The position numbers were made by a program, and so were the translations under genes. Shown piece after piece: positions 61,005-64,000 of a stretch of 64,000 bases of DNA. Location: contig CAWIBR010000004.1 in NCBI GenBank assembly GCA_963834425.1, forward strand, positions 1 through 64,000, written 5' to 3'. Below the pieces are notes generated by a model. It saw nothing but the letters and a program-made list of their open reading frames with translations. It was not told the DNA's origin and searched no databases. The first letter of the stretch is position 1, and each line of letters starts with the position of its first letter. The stretch is from CAVURS01 sp963834425 (GTDB lineage: Bacteria > Actinomycetota > Actinomycetes > Actinomycetales > CAVURS01).

Positions 61005-61475
61005 GCCCGACTGGCCAATCCCGTTGTCCCGCAACACATCCACCAACCTGGGTGGGTAGATGACCTGGTCGGTCGCAGCCAGATCCTCAAGCGTCCACCA
61101 GCGGTGCCGCAGCAACGTTCGCTGCTCGACGGGCGTCCAGCCCGCCGTCCGGATCCGGGGCGCCGACCCGGGCACGTGCACCAGATAGAAGACCTCGTCC
61201 TGCTCCAGGAGCCACTCCTCGAACTGGTCGGTCCACGAGTCGCGCAGCACCACCGGGCCCAGGTCACCGACGACCAGCCCGGTCTCCTCCAGCAGCTCCC
61301 GGCGCGCGCAGTCCTCCTCCGACTCGCCCTCGTCCAGGCCGCCGCCTGGCGTGATCCACCAGGTGCCGGAGCCGGGTCGGGTCGAGTCGCCGCCCTCGAA
61401 CAGCAGCACGCGGTCCTCGTCGTCCAGCACGATCACCCGGGCTGCCCGCCGCTGCAGGCGCTGCGGCTCAGTCAC
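61002..61475 (-). CDS. Nudix hydrolase
   Basis: Intact 157 residues. Complete Nudix box GGGLDEGESEEDCARRELLEETG with the metal-binding REXXEE. Flanking LLFEGGDSTRPGSGTWWITPGG and WWTLEDL are usual. The substrate (a nucleoside diphosphate derivative) is unknown. GTG 61475 overlaps the menC stop by 8 bases, so it is co-transcribed with menC. Confidence 0.93.
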   Translation of the reverse strand: MTEPQRLQRRAARVIVLDDEDRVLLFEGGDSTRPGSGTWWITPGGGLDEGESEEDCARRELLEETGLVVGDLGPVVLRDSWTDQFEEWLLEQDEVFYLVHVPGSAPRIRTAGWTPVEQRTLLRHRWWTLEDLAATDQVIYPPRLVDVLRDNGIGQSG

Positions 61476-62544
61476 CGGCGTCCGCCGCGAGCACCGCGTA
61501 ACAGCGGGCCAGCCGCTCCCGCCACCACCGTTCCCGCTGAGGTGTGGCCGCGAGCGTCGCCAACCGCTGGGCGTCCGGCACCCCACGACGTACGCCGATG
61601 GCGCCGCCCACGGGCAGCAACGGATCGCCCGTGACGTCCCGCTCGAACAGGCCAACCGTGGCCAGCCCGCAGGCGTAGGGCAGCTCCGGCAGGGCTGCGG
61701 CGAGCGCGAGCCCGGCGCCGATACCGATGGAGGTGTCCAGCGCCGACGACACCACGACCGGCAGGCCGTGCTCGGTGCCGAGGGTCCGCGCCACCTCGAG
61801 CGCGGGACCGACTCCGCCGAGCGGAGCGACCTTGACCACGACGACGTCGGCGGCGCCGGCAACGGCGACCCGCAGCGGGTCCTCGGCCTTGCGCACCGAC
61901 TCGTCCGCTGCCACGGGCACCGCGACTCCGGCCCGGGCCAGACCCGCGCGCACCTGGGCCAGCTCCTCGACGCTTGCGCAGGGCTGCTCGGCGTACTCGA
62001 AAGTCGCCGAGCCGACCGCGGATGCCAAGCGGGGCAACGCTTCCAGGGCCGCGGCGACACTCCAACCGCCGTTGGCATCGACCCGGATCCGCGCCGCCGA
62101 TCCGCCCAGCGCGTCGACGGTCGCGGCCACCCGCTCAATGTCGTCGGCGAGGGTCTGGCCGCTCTCGGCCACCTTGATCTTGGCCGTCGTGGCGCCCGGG
62201 AATCGAGCCAGCACCCCCGCGACCTGGTCGGCGGGCACCGCGGGCACCGTCGCGTTGACCGGCACCTGGTCGCGGACGGCCGCCGGCCACTGCCCCCACG
62301 CGCCTTCGACCGCCGCCGCCAGCCAGCGGGCCGACTCCACGTCGTCGTACTCGGTGAACGGGCCGAACTCGCCCCAGCCGGAGGGCCCACGCAGCAGGAG
62401 GACCTCGCGCTCCAGCAGGCCGCGGAAACGGACCCGCATCGGCAGCCGCACGACGACTGCCGCGTCCTGCAGGTCAGCCAGCGTCGGCAGCCCGGACGGC
62501 GCGACGACGCCAACGGGGACGACGCGGACGACCGGGGCAGCCAT
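61468..62544 (-). CDS. menC: o-succinylbenzoate synthase
   Basis: Intact 358 residues of the enolase superfamily. Catalytic Lys pair in AKIKVAES, metal ligands in RIRVDANGGWS, EYAEQPC and VAADESV, second-side Lys in VVVKVAPLGG. It dehydrates SHCHC to o-succinylbenzoate in menaquinone synthesis. ATG 62544 is divergent from menB; the two start regions share a CATG. Confidence 0.95.
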   Translation of the reverse strand: MAAPVVRVVPVGVVAPSGLPTLADLQDAAVVVRLPMRVRFRGLLEREVLLLRGPSGWGEFGPFTEYDDVESARWLAAAVEGAWGQWPAAVRDQVPVNATVPAVPADQVAGVLARFPGATTAKIKVAESGQTLADDIERVAATVDALGGSAARIRVDANGGWSVAAALEALPRLASAVGSATFEYAEQPCASVEELAQVRAGLARAGVAVPVAADESVRKAEDPLRVAVAGAADVVVVKVAPLGGVGPALEVARTLGTEHGLPVVVSSALDTSIGIGAGLALAAALPELPYACGLATVGLFERDVTGDPLLPVGGAIGVRRGVPDAQRLATLAATPQRERWWRERLARCYAVLAADAGD

Positions 62545-62550
62545 GCGGCC

Positions 62551-62556
62551 TATCCT
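62551..62556 (+). promoter_or_regulatory. -10 box of menB (leaderless)
   Basis: TATCCT ends seven bases before GTG 62564, consistent with a leaderless menB mRNA and with GTG rather than the upstream ATG 62543 as start. Confidence 0.55.
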
Positions 62557-62563
62557 CGCCGAC

Positions 62564-63520
62564 GTGACCTCCGAGCGCGTGCCCCCCGTGGTGTCCGAGC
62601 TGTTCGACCCAGCCGCGTGGGCGCCGGTCGCGGACTTCCGCGGACCCGAGCTGACCGACCTGACCTACCACCGCTGCGTCCTCCCCGGGGCGGCCGGCGG
62701 CACCGTGCGGATCGCGTTCGACCGGCCAGAGGTGCGCAACGCGTTCCGGCCGCACACCGTCGATGAGCTCTATCGCGCCCTCGACCACGCCCGGATGACC
62801 CCCGACGTCGGCACCGTGCTGCTGACCGGCAACGGCCCGAGCCCGAAGGACGGCGGCTGGGCCTTCTGCTCCGGCGGCGACCAGCGGATCCGCGGGCGCA
62901 GCGGTTACCAGTACGCCGAGGGCGCTGACGCCGGGTCGGTCGACACGGCCCGGGTGGCGGCGGAGGGCGGCCGGCTGCACATCCTGGAGGTGCAGCGGCT
63001 GATCCGCACGATGCCCAAGGTCGTCGTCGCGGTGGTCCCTGGCTGGGCGGCCGGCGGCGGCCACTCGCTGCACGTCGTGTGCGACCTGACCATCGCCAGC
63101 CGCGAGCACGCGCGGTTCAAGCAGACCGACGCCGACGTCGGCTCGTTCGACGCGGGCTACGGCTCGGCGTACCTGGCCCGGATGGTCGGGCAGAAGCGGG
63201 CCCGCGAGATCTTCTTCCTCGGCCGGACCTACGACGCGCAGGCGATGGCCGACATGGGAGCGGTCAACCTGGTCGCCGACCACGCCGACCTCGAGCGCAC
63301 CGCCCTGGAGGTGGCGGCCGAGATCAACGGCAAGAGCCCCACCGCCCAGCGGATGCTGAAGTTCGCGTTCAACCTGGTGGACGACGGGCTGATGGGGCAG
63401 CAGGTCTTCGCCGGCGAGGCGACCCGGCTGGCCTACATGACCGACGAGGCCGTCGAGGGTCGGGACGCCTTCCTGGAGAAGCGGCCGCCGGACTGGTCGC
63501 CCTTCCCGCACTACTTCTGA
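62564..63520 (+). CDS. menB: 1,4-dihydroxy-2-naphthoyl-CoA synthase
   Basis: Intact 318 residues, crotonase fold, closing the second ring of menaquinone. VRIAFDRPEVRNAFRPHTVDEL, FCSGGDQRIRGRSGYQ, GWAAGGGHSLHVVCDLTIAS, FKQTDADVGSFDAGYGSAYLARMVGQK and C-terminal FLEKRPPDWSPFPHYF are all typical. An in-frame ATG at 62543 would add seven residues. Confidence 0.96.
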   Translation: MTSERVPPVVSELFDPAAWAPVADFRGPELTDLTYHRCVLPGAAGGTVRIAFDRPEVRNAFRPHTVDELYRALDHARMTPDVGTVLLTGNGPSPKDGGWAFCSGGDQRIRGRSGYQYAEGADAGSVDTARVAAEGGRLHILEVQRLIRTMPKVVVAVVPGWAAGGGHSLHVVCDLTIASREHARFKQTDADVGSFDAGYGSAYLARMVGQKRAREIFFLGRTYDAQAMADMGAVNLVADHADLERTALEVAAEINGKSPTAQRMLKFAFNLVDDGLMGQQVFAGEATRLAYMTDEAVEGRDAFLEKRPPDWSPFPHYF

Positions 63521-63543
63521 CCCTCAGCGACGGAACGCCGGCC

Positions 63544-63973
63544 TCAGCCGGTCTCGGGCCAGGCCACCTCGACCGACATCCGGAAGCCGGGGTTCCCGTG
63601 CGCCAGCCGCTGGCGCAGCGCCTCGAGCAGGAACGGTCGTCCGGCCGCCGTCAGTCGGAGGTGGCCCTCCGGCTCGAGCCGGAGGATCAGGCCGAAGCCG
63701 GGCGGCGGCCGACAGAGCCGCGGCTGTCAGGTCTGGGATCACACCGGGTTCGAGCGGCGTTCCCCTGGCCTGACCCCATCGACGATGGGCACTCGTGCCG
63801 TCGATCCAGCGCGCGAGGTGTTCAGCCTCGACCGGTCCGGCCAGCAGAGCGGCGCAGACCAGCTCCGCGACCTCGCAACGCAGATCGCCAGCCGCACCGA
63901 CCCACCCGCGGGCCAGCAACTCGGCCACGGTCGGCAACCGCCGGTCGGTCGCGCGACCCCACGACGCCGTCAT
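63544..63973 (-). CDS. hypothetical protein, one frameshift
   Basis: Unrecognised, about 140 residues. N-terminal helical part LPTVAELLARGWVGAAGDLRCEVAELVCAALL and ARWIDGTSAHRRWGQARG; after a frame change near 63715 it continues LILRLEPEGHLRLTAAGRPFLLEALRQRLAHGN and ends FRMSVEVAWPETG at TGA 63544. ATG 63973 is the start visible; upstream sequence leaves the window. No domain recognised. Confidence 0.5.
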
Positions 63974-64000
63974 GGCCTGGCCTGAGGTGACGAGCGATCC

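Noticed and set aside
62543..62563. Upstream ATG start for menB
   Set aside because: It would place the start before the TATCCT box and add seven non-conserved residues; GTG 62564 fits better, though it is not proven.

Overview
The window is chromosomal DNA from a very high-GC actinobacterium. The evidence is heavy G/C use at third codon positions, frequent GTG starts, 1- to 8-base overlaps between operon genes, likely leaderless transcripts (TANNNT box 6-8 bases before the start codon), a menaquinone rather than ubiquinone pathway, KorAB, MenJ, WXG-like proteins and a 13E12-type DUF222/HNH gene. I cannot name the genus from the sequence alone.

Layout. 1-8.1 kb: tRNA-Tyr, a DHA2 drug exporter, yajQ, an SMC-like ATPase, then two secreted hydrolases in tandem (a repeat-bearing endonuclease/phosphatase-fold protein and a phospholipase C). 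8.2-9.1 kb: htpX. 9.3-19.9 kb (minus): a second, partial complex I operon, nuoA2-B2-C2-H2-I2-J2-[S33 peptidase]-K2-L2-M2-N2, with no nuoD, E, F or G. 19.9-23.0 kb (minus): five overlapping genes that begin with two small WXG100/ESX-like proteins. 23.2-25.8 kb: an amino-acid ABC importer. 26.7-32.4 kb: glpK, a strong hairpin, korA-korB-rarD. 32.5-49.8 kb (minus): the complete complex I operon nuoA-N followed by a polyprenyl diphosphate synthase. 50-51.3 kb: a MenJ-type reductase. 51.6-52.8 kb: DUF222/HNH gene behind a LexA-like box. 53-63.5 kb: a UPF0104 membrane protein and scattered menaquinone genes menG, menF, menD, menC and menB, mixed with a cupin, a DUF2848 protein, a GntR regulator with a membrane partner, a PAS-GGDEF protein and a Nudix hydrolase. 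A frame-shifted unknown gene ends the window.

How the genes work together. Most of the window serves electron entry into the menaquinone pool. Men enzymes make the head group, the polyprenyl synthase the tail, and MenJ probably saturates the tail. NuoA-N, and perhaps Nuo2, reduce the quinone. KorAB yields reduced ferredoxin, a possible donor for the Nuo2 complex, which lacks an NADH module.

Caution. Many genes are broken by single-base frame changes, mostly insertions. They cluster in 1-20 kb, above all in nuo2, and again in parts of 52-64 kb, while 24-51 kb is nearly clean. The protein sequence resumes immediately in the next frame, so I suspect sequence error more than decay, but the uneven distribution leaves this open. 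Coordinates of broken genes span the reconstructed gene.
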